DNA of 64,000 bases. Source: Desulfovibrionaceae bacterium (GTDB lineage: Bacteria > Desulfobacterota > Desulfovibrionia > Desulfovibrionales > Desulfovibrionaceae). The DNA lies in assembly GCA_015233395.1 (NCBI GenBank), contig JADFXV010000005.1:18561-82560 (forward strand), written 5' to 3'. A model generated the notes under the pieces. The model searched no databases, was not told the DNA's origin, and saw nothing but the letters and a program-made list of their open reading frames with translations. Positions 55,679-63,987 of the stretch are shown here, piece by piece. Positions within the stretch are counted from its first letter, which is position 1. Each line of letters begins with the position of its first letter. The translations under genes and the position numbers were made by a program.

Positions 55679-58600
55679 ATGCGCGATTGGCTTGGCGAAT
55701 CCGAAGGCCTAAGCCGCAAGGCGCTCATGGCGTGCGTTGCGGCCGTCTTCTGGTATGTGAGCGTATTCGGGTTTTGGCTCATTCCCTGGACAGGGCGCCT
55801 GGCCGCCCAAAGCCTTTTGTCGTCGGCGCTGTCCCGGCAAGTCGCAATCGACCGGATTCGGTTTAATCCCTACACTTTTTGGTTCGGCGTCTATGGCCTG
55901 AAGGTGCTTGAGCCTGACGGCGATTCGGTTTTTTGCTCCTTCACGGCCTTTGAGGCCGACATCGAACCGACCCGGGCGTTCTCCGGCGCGATTTCGATCA
56001 AGGACATCCTTCTTGACGCGCCGATGCTCCGCCTGATCCGCAAATCCGACGGAACATTCAACCTCGCGGAAATGACCGGCGGCAAAAGCAGGCAAAATCC
56101 GACTTCCGGCGATGCCGGCTTCGTCCTGGCCCTGCCTCGGGGCTTAAGCCTCGAACTCGCCAATGTGCGCGTACGAAACGGCGCGGCCGTCTTTGCCGAT
56201 GAGGTGAGGCAATCAAGGCACGCCATCGAAAACCTGCATTTCTATCTGCCCTATTTCAGCACCGAGGATCTTTCCCGCCACGCGATCCTGGAGTCCAACA
56301 GCCGGGTCGACGAGTCGCCGCTTCAGGCGTACCTCGTCGCAAATTTCAACGGCGAGGCCCCCCGGGTCAATTTCGAGATCTCGGTAAGCGACGTCGCCCT
56401 GACGCGTTTCGCCGATTTTTTCCCCGCGTTTTCCGGTCTGGACGCCCAGGCGAAATCGCTCGGCTTGGCGGTTAACGCCACTTTCGGCGCGGACGGCGCG
56501 CCCGAAGCCACGGCGGACCTGGACGTGCGCGGCATCCGGGCGGCCCTGCCCGGGGGGGAGGATTTTTTTTCGGCCGCCAGCTTTGGCCTGGAAGATATCA
56601 GCTACGATTTTCATACCGGCAGAGTGAGCATCGGCCGGATGGCGATGCGCGATTACGCGATCAACCTCAACCTGTCGCACGACGGCGGCATCAAGTCGCC
56701 CTTGCCTGCCGCAGCGGCCGAATCGACCGAATCGACCGGACGGGCCAAGCCAAGGCCAAGCGAAGAAACGCAAACCGATGCATCCCCTGGGATATTGACG
56801 CCGGCTCCGGATTTGCCCGACCTGGTCCTGGCCAGGCTGACGCTCGACGACGGCGTGGTGCGCCTGACCCGCGAAGGCGAGGACAAGCCCGTTGTCGCAA
56901 TCGCCCAGGCGGACGTTTCCGGCTGGGGCTTGAACCTGCGCGAGGGCGCTGTCGACCAGATCGATTTTACGGTCAAATCGGACCTGTGCGCCAAGGCCTG
57001 GCTGCGTGTCAGCGGGCGCATGCATCCCGCGGAAGGGCAGGCGTATTTCGCCGTGGATGGCTGCGACATGGGGCGCGTGGCGGCGCTTACGCCCAAGCCG
57101 GCTAGCCCGTATCATCTGACGGGAAAGACATCATTCTCGGGAACCGCGAAATTTTCGCTCGACAAGGCCGAGCCCAGAGTCGCCTTGACCAAAGGGCATA
57201 TTCAGATCGCCGGCCTCAAGGTTTCGGGCCCGGGAGCGACCGAGCCCGCCCTGGCGATGGAAACGCTGACGCTTGAGGAAATCGAGGCCCGCTATCCCGA
57301 GCGCGAACTTTCGATCGCCAAGGCCGTCCTGGCGGGCGGCGGGGCGAACCTCGGGCTGGACGCCGGAGGCGGGGTCGTCGTAGCCGGTTTGGCGGGGCCT
57401 TTCGGAACGGCCGGCGCGGCGCAACCGGGCCAAGCGTCTGAAAAAAAGCCTCGTCTCGCGGGAAAACTGCGTGTGGGCGAGGCCAGCGTCTCCCATTTCA
57501 CGGTCGCGGCCTCCGGCAGCGCCTTGAGGCTGCCCGTCAAGGCCGAAATCGAGCGGTTGTCGGTCAAAGGCGCGGCGTATCCGCCAACTTCTCCGATCAC
57601 GGCGGAACTTAAGGCCGGACTCGGGCCGCTCGGGAGCCTGGAAACCTCCATCGAGATCGCCCAAACCCTGGACGCGGCCAGCGGCAAACTCGTGACCGGT
57701 TCCTTGTCGCTGCCGGCCCTGGCCCAGTTTCTGCCGCCGCTGCCGGTTGCGATCGACGGCGGCGCGGTTACGATCGACGGAACCTTCGCCTGCGCGTTGC
57801 CCAAGACGGGAGGTCCCGACCTGAGATTCGCCGGCGACGTCAAACTGGCTTCCGTGCCCGTCGCTCCGCCGGATGGGGGGGACCGCAGCTGGATTCGTTC
57901 GCTGTCCATCGTGAAACTTGCGGCCCAAACGTCCCCTTTGTCGCTTGCGGCCGATTCGGTCGAACTCGACGGGGCGGTCGTACGCCTCGACATGTCCAAG
58001 GAGGGAGTTCTGAGCGTCGCCGGGTATCCCCTGCCGTTGAAGCCAAAGTCCGCTCCAGGATCCGAGGCTGCGGCTGCGCCGGCCAACCCAACCGCCAAGT
58101 CGCCCCTGACTCTCGGCCGCCTGAAGGCAAGCGGGGTCAAGGTGGAATTCATCGACCACGGCTTTGAACCGGCGTTCAAGGCGAATGTCGCTCTCGATCT
58201 GACGCTGCGCGACATCACCCCCAACAAACCGCTTGGACTCACCCTTGGCGTCTTGGTCAACGGCTCGGGCCGGATCAAGGCGGAAGGTTCGCTTTCGCCC
58301 CCCGGGGGAGCGCTGGCGTTCGACATGAAGGCCGGAGTCGAAAATCTGGATCTGGCGGAAGGATCGCCCTACGTCAGGCGCTTCACCGGTTTTCCCGTCG
58401 CCACGGGCAAACTCAACCTGGCCGGTGAATACAAGTTCTCCGGCCACAAGCTCGACCTGCAAAACAAGATCAAGGCGCAGCACATCCAGCTCGGCCCCAA
58501 GGCCCCGGACGCGACCGCGAACATTCCGCTGGATCTGGCCGTAAGCCTGCTCGGCGACGCTTCGGGCAACATCGAACTCGACATCCCGGTCGGCGGGGAT

Positions 58601-59218
58601 CTCGGCGGCGTCAAGGTGGATCTCGGCCAGGCCATCGGCCGCGCGGTGAGCGGCGCCTTCGGCAAGGTTTTGCTCGGACCGTTCGCGTTTTTGACCGTGG
58701 GCGGCAAGACCGGCCAGACCATGCCCCTGCCGTTTGCTCCGGGCTCGGCCGTGGTCGAGGGGGAGGCCGCGCAACGTCTGGCCGACATGGCCAAGGCGCT
58801 CGCGAACAATCCCAAGGCGACCCTGGAGATCACCGGCTACGCCGACCAGGCCCTGGAAGCCGAAGGCATCAAGCGTTTCGCCGTGCGCTCGCGCGTGGCC
58901 GAGGCCATGGGGCGCTCGGGCCAACTCTTGTCCGAGAGCGATTACGCGAGGCTCCTGGGCCGTTATTACACCAGGGCGACGGGCGGCAAGAAGGCCGGCG
59001 AGACTGCCGCCATGGAGAACGAATTGCTCTTGGGTTTCACCCTCGGCGCCGAGGACACGCGGACGCTTGCGCGCTGCCGGGCGGTGTCGGTGCGGGAGTT
59101 CCTGATCGCTCAAGGCGTCAGCGAAGCGAATATATTTCTTGTCCCGCCGGACAATCCCACGCCCAAACCCATCGAAGGCGTGGCGTTTTCGCGGGCGGAA
59201 CTGACGCTCAAGCGGTAG
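55679..59218 (+). CDS. DUF748 / AsmA-like envelope protein
   Basis: A 1,179-residue protein. The N-terminal TM LMACVAAVFWYVSVFGFWLI is followed by DUF748 features: RQVAIDRIRFNPYTFWFGVY, LKVLEPDG, FEADIEPTRAFSGAISIKDI and DGTFNLAEM. A long beta-rich AsmA-type repeat body follows (LARLTLDDGVVRLTREGEDK; GRLKASGVKVEFIDHGFEP). The C-terminus resembles an OmpA-type peptidoglycan-binding end (FAPGSAVVEGEAAQRLADMA, TLEITGYADQALEAEGIKRF). AsmA-like proteins are proposed to bridge the periplasm and move lipids. The ATG at 55679 has GGGAGG; an in-frame GTG lies at 55640. Confidence 0.87.
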   Translation: MRDWLGESEGLSRKALMACVAAVFWYVSVFGFWLIPWTGRLAAQSLLSSALSRQVAIDRIRFNPYTFWFGVYGLKVLEPDGDSVFCSFTAFEADIEPTRAFSGAISIKDILLDAPMLRLIRKSDGTFNLAEMTGGKSRQNPTSGDAGFVLALPRGLSLELANVRVRNGAAVFADEVRQSRHAIENLHFYLPYFSTEDLSRHAILESNSRVDESPLQAYLVANFNGEAPRVNFEISVSDVALTRFADFFPAFSGLDAQAKSLGLAVNATFGADGAPEATADLDVRGIRAALPGGEDFFSAASFGLEDISYDFHTGRVSIGRMAMRDYAINLNLSHDGGIKSPLPAAAAESTESTGRAKPRPSEETQTDASPGILTPAPDLPDLVLARLTLDDGVVRLTREGEDKPVVAIAQADVSGWGLNLREGAVDQIDFTVKSDLCAKAWLRVSGRMHPAEGQAYFAVDGCDMGRVAALTPKPASPYHLTGKTSFSGTAKFSLDKAEPRVALTKGHIQIAGLKVSGPGATEPALAMETLTLEEIEARYPERELSIAKAVLAGGGANLGLDAGGGVVVAGLAGPFGTAGAAQPGQASEKKPRLAGKLRVGEASVSHFTVAASGSALRLPVKAEIERLSVKGAAYPPTSPITAELKAGLGPLGSLETSIEIAQTLDAASGKLVTGSLSLPALAQFLPPLPVAIDGGAVTIDGTFACALPKTGGPDLRFAGDVKLASVPVAPPDGGDRSWIRSLSIVKLAAQTSPLSLAADSVELDGAVVRLDMSKEGVLSVAGYPLPLKPKSAPGSEAAAAPANPTAKSPLTLGRLKASGVKVEFIDHGFEPAFKANVALDLTLRDITPNKPLGLTLGVLVNGSGRIKAEGSLSPPGGALAFDMKAGVENLDLAEGSPYVRRFTGFPVATGKLNLAGEYKFSGHKLDLQNKIKAQHIQLGPKAPDATANIPLDLAVSLLGDASGNIELDIPVGGDLGGVKVDLGQAIGRAVSGAFGKVLLGPFAFLTVGGKTGQTMPLPFAPGSAVVEGEAAQRLADMAKALANNPKATLEITGYADQALEAEGIKRFAVRSRVAEAMGRSGQLLSESDYARLLGRYYTRATGGKKAGETAAMENELLLGFTLGAEDTRTLARCRAVSVREFLIAQGVSEANIFLVPPDNPTPKPIEGVAFSRAELTLKR

Positions 59219-59536
59219 AGGACCGGGACCGGGAGTTCTTCAAACCCGGAATCGCGGGCATCCAGGGGGTAACTAGGCTGTAACCGTGTGAGCCGCTTTT
59301 TCGATGACCCTTCTTCATGGCAAAGTATCAAAAAAAGCATAATGACAGAGGGTTTCACGAGCTCTATTACCTACAAACGGCTTCCGGCGATGGCTGTGCC
59401 GCTGGGCGGCCGTAGCCCGAAACGCCGTGCGCCGGCGCCGTATGGAGCATGCGGGACGCTGCGCAACGGCGCGCCAGAGAGGACGGGACACTCCCTTTCG
59501 GTCTGACGCCGCTGCAACCTTGAGGAAGCCCAAAAT
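59219..59536 (+). other. intergenic region after the DUF748 gene
   Basis: 318 bp. No gene, hairpin terminator or clear promoter is visible. A 72-codon frame at 59288-59506 lacks family features and a Shine-Dalgarno. Confidence 0.5.
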
Positions 59537-60202
59537 ATGGCCGCGCCTCATCCATATCTTCCAACTGCCGCTGCAAAGGGTCCCGGGAACGGGATCGTCG
59601 TCCGGGAGGCGCGGAGGCTTGAGGAATTCCAGGCGGTGTTCCGCTTCCGATACGAGCATTTCTTCAACAACCTCCCCGATGGTTTCCCCGGCGTGGACCA
59701 CGCCGCGCGTTTGGTTTTCGAGCCCCATGATCTTGAAGCGGTCCATCTGTGCGCCTTTGACGCCCGGGGCGAGCTTGCGGCCGTCAGCACGGCCGTCCCG
59801 GCGACCCTGAAGACGATTCCGCCGGCCTGGGCCGACTGGTTCGATTTTGCCGGCCTGGGCTCGGCCCGCCTGGCTAAAGCCGTGGTCAGCACACGCCTGG
59901 TCGTACATCCAAGCCTGCGGCGCACGGATTTTTTCGCCCGCTTCCACGGCGCCGTTCTCGCGCATTACCGGGAAGCCGGGATTGCATTCACCCTGCACTA
60001 TTGCCGGCCGGAATTGGCGGCGCTCTACGAGTCCCTCGGCCACCGGCGCTTTCACCGCGCTTTCGACCTGCTTCCGGGACAACCCCGTGTGCCCATGATC
60101 CTGGCCCTCGGGGAATTCATTCCCGGGAGCGAAAAGTATCTTACTTTCGCCCCCGGCGGCGGACGCCGCTTGGCCCCGCCAAAAGCTGGGCCGTACTTAT
60201 AA
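59537..60202 (+). CDS. GNAT/FeeM-like N-acyltransferase
   Basis: The protein has 221 residues. The core resembles the LuxI/FeeM acyltransferase group: VREARRLEEFQAVFRFRYEH near the start, RLVFEPHDLEAVHLCAFD, and KAVVSTRLVVHPSLRRTDFF (acyl-CoA or acyl-ACP binding region), ending ALYESLGHRRF. The last ~23 residues (GSEKYLTFAPGGGRRLAPPK and beyond) and the stop codon are encoded by multi-hairpin copy 4, so the ancestral C-terminus was probably replaced. The substrate is unknown. A ThiF-like gene follows. Confidence 0.75.
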   Translation: MAAPHPYLPTAAAKGPGNGIVVREARRLEEFQAVFRFRYEHFFNNLPDGFPGVDHAARLVFEPHDLEAVHLCAFDARGELAAVSTAVPATLKTIPPAWADWFDFAGLGSARLAKAVVSTRLVVHPSLRRTDFFARFHGAVLAHYREAGIAFTLHYCRPELAALYESLGHRRFHRAFDLLPGQPRVPMILALGEFIPGSEKYLTFAPGGGRRLAPPKAGPYL

Positions 60203-60237
60203 ATGGGAGCGCGAAAATGAAGACATTTTCCGCTCCC
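60125..60237 (+). repeat. multi-hairpin repeat, copy 4 (complete, overlaps a coding 3' end)
   Basis: Hairpin A GGGAGCGAAAAGTA-TCT-TACTTTCGCCCCC (60125-60154), GC stem GGCGGCGGACGCCGC (60155-60169), GGCCC...GGGCC stem, box TACTTATAAA (60194-60203, containing the acyltransferase stop TAA) and hairpin B GGGAGCGCGAAAATG...CATTTTCCGCTCCC (60205-60237). It ends 50 bp ahead of the ThiF-like start. Stem pairs differ from copy 2 by compensatory changes. Confidence 0.85.
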
Positions 60238-60287
60238 GTTCATAACGACGCGCTCGGCTCGTCCGAGGCAGTGGGGAACAACGCCTC

Positions 60288-61202
60288 ATGTGGCCAGCCC
60301 TCGTAGACCGGCAGACCGGTTTTTTAAACTTCACCCCGGAGCTGGCCCGGGCCATGCGGGAAATGCGCTTGGCCGTGATCGGCGCGGGCGGAAACGGCGC
60401 GGTCCTGGACCGGCTCGTGCGCCTGGGTTTTACGCGCTTTACCATCGTCGACCCGGACACGGTCGAGGCGAGCAATCTCAACCGCCTGCCGTTCTCCACG
60501 GCGCACATCGGCCGGGCCAAGGTCGATGCGTGGCGCGAGCATATAACCGGAGTCAACCCGGACTGCTCCGTCGATACCCATCAGGTAACCGTCAAACGCG
60601 ACCACGGCCCCTGGCTGGGCGAACTGCTCGCGGGAGCGGACCTGGTCTTCGCCGGCGCCACGGACATCGAGGCGAACATCGTCACCGGCCGGGTCTGCGC
60701 CGATTTGCGCAAGCGCATGATCGTCGGCCCGGCCTCGTCCGGAGCCTGGGTGACGTCCACCTTTGTCCACGACGGCGAGATCACGCTCGAACGGGTGGCC
60801 GGGCTTGGCCCCGAGGGGCTGGCCTTGCCGGACATCGACTACCGGGCGGCCGAGGAGAAGTTCAGGGCCCTGACTTATTACCCCGGCCGGGCCGGCAAAT
60901 ATGCCCCAGGGATCCCCGAGGCCGTGGCCAGGGGGGAGCTTCCGGCGCGTTCGTGCGGGATTTTCGTCTCCCTGACCAACGCGGCCATGGCCTTCGAGGC
61001 GGTCAAGAATACGGCCGAACTTCGCGGGCTGCCCCTGCGCGGCGCCCGGGTCACGGCCATGCCCGTGTTCCACGTCTTCGACCCGTATTCGGGCTGCGCC
61101 TATTATTACCATGTCCTCGACAACAAGATCGGCATACCGGACTGGCTCACCGGCGACATTTCCTGGCGGCCTTACCAAGGCGAAAAGGAGGGCGCGGCCT
61201 AG
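60288..61202 (+). CDS. ThiF/MoeB-like E1 adenylyltransferase
   Basis: The protein has 304 residues. The nucleotide-binding glycine loop is RLAVIGAGGNGAVLDRL, followed by TIVDPDTVEASNLNRLPFS with catalytic Asp, Asn and Arg, GRAKVDA with the conserved Lys, and DLVFAGATD with the metal Asp. No CxxC zinc pairs or rhodanese domain are seen, and no clear E1 catalytic Cys, so it may adenylate a MoaD/ThiS-like C-terminus without thioester transfer. Its position before ferredoxin and AOR genes suggests a role in tungsto- or molybdopterin sulfur chemistry. No MoaD/ThiS-like gene lies in the window. Confidence 0.8.
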   Translation: MWPALVDRQTGFLNFTPELARAMREMRLAVIGAGGNGAVLDRLVRLGFTRFTIVDPDTVEASNLNRLPFSTAHIGRAKVDAWREHITGVNPDCSVDTHQVTVKRDHGPWLGELLAGADLVFAGATDIEANIVTGRVCADLRKRMIVGPASSGAWVTSTFVHDGEITLERVAGLGPEGLALPDIDYRAAEEKFRALTYYPGRAGKYAPGIPEAVARGELPARSCGIFVSLTNAAMAFEAVKNTAELRGLPLRGARVTAMPVFHVFDPYSGCAYYYHVLDNKIGIPDWLTGDISWRPYQGEKEGAA

Positions 61203-61349
61203 CGAAACAGCGATACAATCGGCACTGCAACGTTTGTCGCGAGCGTGGACGGATTGCGTCTGGAGGCAAACGTCGCCGGAACAAGGCTTCAAGCCGCTCC
61301 AGGAAACGGGAGCGTGGTCCGGCGGCCAACCTGCTACACCGGGAGTGTT

Positions 61350-62045
61350 ATGAAAAAGAACGCCTTTGACTCGAATCCGGCCGGTCTCGACCGGAGGCAG
61401 CTTCTCAAGGCTGCGGCCGCGACCGGCCTGCTCACGGCGGCAGGCGCGCTTGCGCCCCGTTTCGTCATGGTCGCTTGGGCGGCCGGCGAAGAAGGCCAAG
61501 CTGCGCGCGCCATTGTCGCCGATCTCGCCAAATGCACTGGCTGCCGGCTGTGCGAGATGTTCTGCTCCTCGTTCAACGCGAGCGCCGACGGCCTGCCGCC
61601 GACGCTGGGCAACCCCAGGTACGCGCGCATCACCGTAGCCAACTTCAACCCGGACATGGACGTGCCGGTAGTCTGCGCCATGTGCCCCAAGCCTCCCTGC
61701 GTCGAGGCCTGCCCCGTGGCTGAAGACCCGGCCACCGGCCGCAGGGCCATCTACCGGGACAAAGAGTCCGGGACGATAAAGAACGACGCCGCGCGCTGCA
61801 CGTCCTGCGGCAGTTGCGAGGCGGCCTGCGTGACCGGGACCATCCGCCTGGACTCGCTCCCGGGCGCGGCGCAAAAGCGGCCGCTTGGCATGTGCAATCT
61901 GTGCGGCGGCGACCCGCAGTGCGTCAAGCGCTGCCCGGCCGAAGCGCTGTCGCTCGCGCCGGTGGACGAGAATCGGGAATTTTACGGCCAGAGGGCGCAA
62001 GCGGTTTTCTCGGTCATGGCCAAACGCTGGTACGGAGGGATATGA
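61350..62045 (+). CDS. Tat-exported ferredoxin with four [4Fe-4S] sites (AOR partner)
   Basis: The protein has 231 residues. The N-terminus LDRRQLLKAAAATGLLTAAG is a twin-arginine-type signal peptide. Four Cys motifs follow: CTGCRLCEMFC, CAMCPKPPCVEACP, CTSCGSCEAACV and CNLCGGDPQCVKRCP, as in DmsB/PhsB/YdhX-type electron carriers. GGGAG lies 6 bases before the ATG. The AOR gene starts one base after the stop, so the two are a transcriptional and probably functional pair, as in the E. coli ydh locus. Confidence 0.88.
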   Translation: MKKNAFDSNPAGLDRRQLLKAAAATGLLTAAGALAPRFVMVAWAAGEEGQAARAIVADLAKCTGCRLCEMFCSSFNASADGLPPTLGNPRYARITVANFNPDMDVPVVCAMCPKPPCVEACPVAEDPATGRRAIYRDKESGTIKNDAARCTSCGSCEAACVTGTIRLDSLPGAAQKRPLGMCNLCGGDPQCVKRCPAEALSLAPVDENREFYGQRAQAVFSVMAKRWYGGI

Positions 62046-62046
62046 C

Positions 62047-63879
62047 ATGGCCGCCACGCTGCCCGGTTATTGCGGAGCGATCCTGGAAGTGAACCTGAGC
62101 ACAGGGAAAATCGAGAAGAAACCATTGAACGAAGCCGATGTCCTGGCCTTTGGCGGCGGCCGGGGGCTTGGGGCCAAGATGCTCTGGGACCGCTTGTCCC
62201 CCGGGGCCGACGCATTGGCTCCGGCCACGCCGCTGATGTTTTTGACCGGGCCGTATTCCGGCTTCCCGGTCCCGTGCGCTTCCCGCACCGCCGTGGTGAC
62301 CAAGTCCGCGCTCACCTCGCCGCTTCACTCGAAGCTGGCCCACGCCTCGACCCTGGCCTATTCCAATCTGGGCGGCTTTTTCGCGCCGGAACTGAAATTC
62401 GCCGGCTACGACGCCCTCGTCGTCACCGGCAAGGCCGCTGGCCCGGTCTATCTGGTGATCGACGGCGACAAGGTGGACGTACGCGACGCCAAGAAGTTCT
62501 GGGGCAAGGGCACGGACGCCGTGGACAAACTGTTGCCCGCGGAACTGGGCGACAAGCGCTTTCAGTCGGTCTACATCGGACCGGCCGGAGAAAAGCTCGT
62601 ACGCTACGCCACCATCATGCACACAGCTTCGCGCGCGGCCGGACGCTGCGGCACGGGCTGCGTCATGGGGTCGAAAAACTTGAAGGCGATCAGCGTCCGG
62701 GGCCACGGCGCGCCCGGGGCAGCCAGCCAGGAAGCCTTCCTGGCCGCCTATGAGGACGGCCTGAAGGCCATGATGACCCATCCTGATTTCGCCGGCCGCG
62801 CCCGCTACGGCACCGCCGCGGGCATCACCGGCAACAGCGAGCGAGGCGCCGAGGCGGTGCGCAACTACCGCGAAGGCGCATGGGAAGGAACCGAGGCCAT
62901 CGGCGGCGTCGCCTCGGAAAAGCAGTACTGGGTGCGCAATTACTCCTGTTTCGCATGTCCCATCCACTGCAAGAAGTCCGGCATGGTCAAGACCGGGCCG
63001 TACGCCGGGGTGTCCCACGACGGACCCGAATACGAATCCGGCAGCATGCTCGGGGCCAACCTGCTGATCAACGACCTTCCCGGGCTGCTCAAGACCATCT
63101 ACGAATCCGACGATTACGGCGTGGACTTCATCGCCGCCGGAAACACCATCGGCTTTCTCATGGAGGCCAGGGAAAAGGGGCATATCGACAAGAAATTCCT
63201 GGACAACGTGGACCTCAAATGGGGCGACGTGGAGAGCGTGCGCGCCATGCTGCGCAAGATCAGCCACCGCGAAGGCGTGGGCGACCTGGCCTCGCGCGGA
63301 GTCAAGGCGCTGGCCAAGGCCATCGGCAAGGGCAGCGACTTCTACGCCATCCACGTCAAGGGCCAGGCTCTGGCCGGGCACAACGTCCAGGTCCAGCCGC
63401 CCATGGGCCTGTCCTACGTCACATCCAACCGGGGCGCCTGCCACCTCTCGGGCCGCGACATCGACCAGCAGAACCAGCGCGCCGCCCTGGACGCGACCGG
63501 GGGCTGCTTCTTCGGCGCCGGCTCCCCGGGCGCGGGCGCGTTTCTCACCAACAAGCACTACGGCCAGTTCCTGGCCGCGATCACCGGCCGCGAATACTCG
63601 GGCGAGGACTTCGCCAGGCTCGGCGAGCGGGTGTTCAACCTGGAGAAAATGTTCAACTTGCGCGAAGGCTTCAGCCGCGCCGACGACTGGCTGCCGGAAC
63701 GCTTCTTCGCCGAACCGTTGACCGTCGGCCCGAAGAAAGGCGCGGTGCTCAAGAAGGACGAATTCACCGCCCTGCTGGACAAATTCTACCGCGACCGGGG
63801 CTGGGACCCGGCCACGACCAAACCGTCCAAGGAAAAACTCGAATCTCTCGGACTCGGCTTCACCATGGCCAAGGCCTGA
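62047..63879 (+). CDS. aldehyde:ferredoxin oxidoreductase family protein (tungsto- or molybdopterin)
   Basis: A 610-residue AOR. The N-terminal domain begins GYCGAILEVNLSTGKIEKKP, with GGRGLGAKMLWDRL pterin-binding loops. ASRAAGRCGTGCVMGSKNLK and the cluster motif CFACPIHC (Cys-x2-Cys-x3-Cys) are present, with the distant fourth ligand Cys in DATGGCFFGAG; this is the [4Fe-4S] set of Pyrococcus AOR. No signal peptide is present, so it should be cytoplasmic unless carried by its Tat partner. The ATG follows the ferredoxin stop by one base. The substrate (aldehyde or other) and metal (W or Mo) are not decidable from sequence. The YdhV-like subgroup is possible. Confidence 0.92.
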   Translation: MAATLPGYCGAILEVNLSTGKIEKKPLNEADVLAFGGGRGLGAKMLWDRLSPGADALAPATPLMFLTGPYSGFPVPCASRTAVVTKSALTSPLHSKLAHASTLAYSNLGGFFAPELKFAGYDALVVTGKAAGPVYLVIDGDKVDVRDAKKFWGKGTDAVDKLLPAELGDKRFQSVYIGPAGEKLVRYATIMHTASRAAGRCGTGCVMGSKNLKAISVRGHGAPGAASQEAFLAAYEDGLKAMMTHPDFAGRARYGTAAGITGNSERGAEAVRNYREGAWEGTEAIGGVASEKQYWVRNYSCFACPIHCKKSGMVKTGPYAGVSHDGPEYESGSMLGANLLINDLPGLLKTIYESDDYGVDFIAAGNTIGFLMEAREKGHIDKKFLDNVDLKWGDVESVRAMLRKISHREGVGDLASRGVKALAKAIGKGSDFYAIHVKGQALAGHNVQVQPPMGLSYVTSNRGACHLSGRDIDQQNQRAALDATGGCFFGAGSPGAGAFLTNKHYGQFLAAITGREYSGEDFARLGERVFNLEKMFNLREGFSRADDWLPERFFAEPLTVGPKKGAVLKKDEFTALLDKFYRDRGWDPATTKPSKEKLESLGLGFTMAKA

Positions 63880-63937
63880 GGATTGTTCAACAGCAGGCCG
63901 GTTTGCTAAGGTTCGGTTGCAAAGGCGCAAGGAAATT

Positions 63938-63987
63938 GGGGAAGGACCTGTATAAAAAAGCGGACCCCTTTCCCACGGTCCTTCCCC
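63938..63987 (+). terminator. terminator-like inverted repeat after the AOR gene
   Basis: GGGGAAGGACC and GGTCCTTCCCC form an 11-bp stem around a 28-nt A/T-containing centre, 58 bp after the AOR stop. A degenerate member of the G/C-flanked palindrome family. Confidence 0.6.

Noticed and set aside
59288..59506. 72-codon open frame between the DUF748 and acyltransferase genes
   Set aside because: No Shine-Dalgarno, no domain, composition like antisense GC-rich frames.
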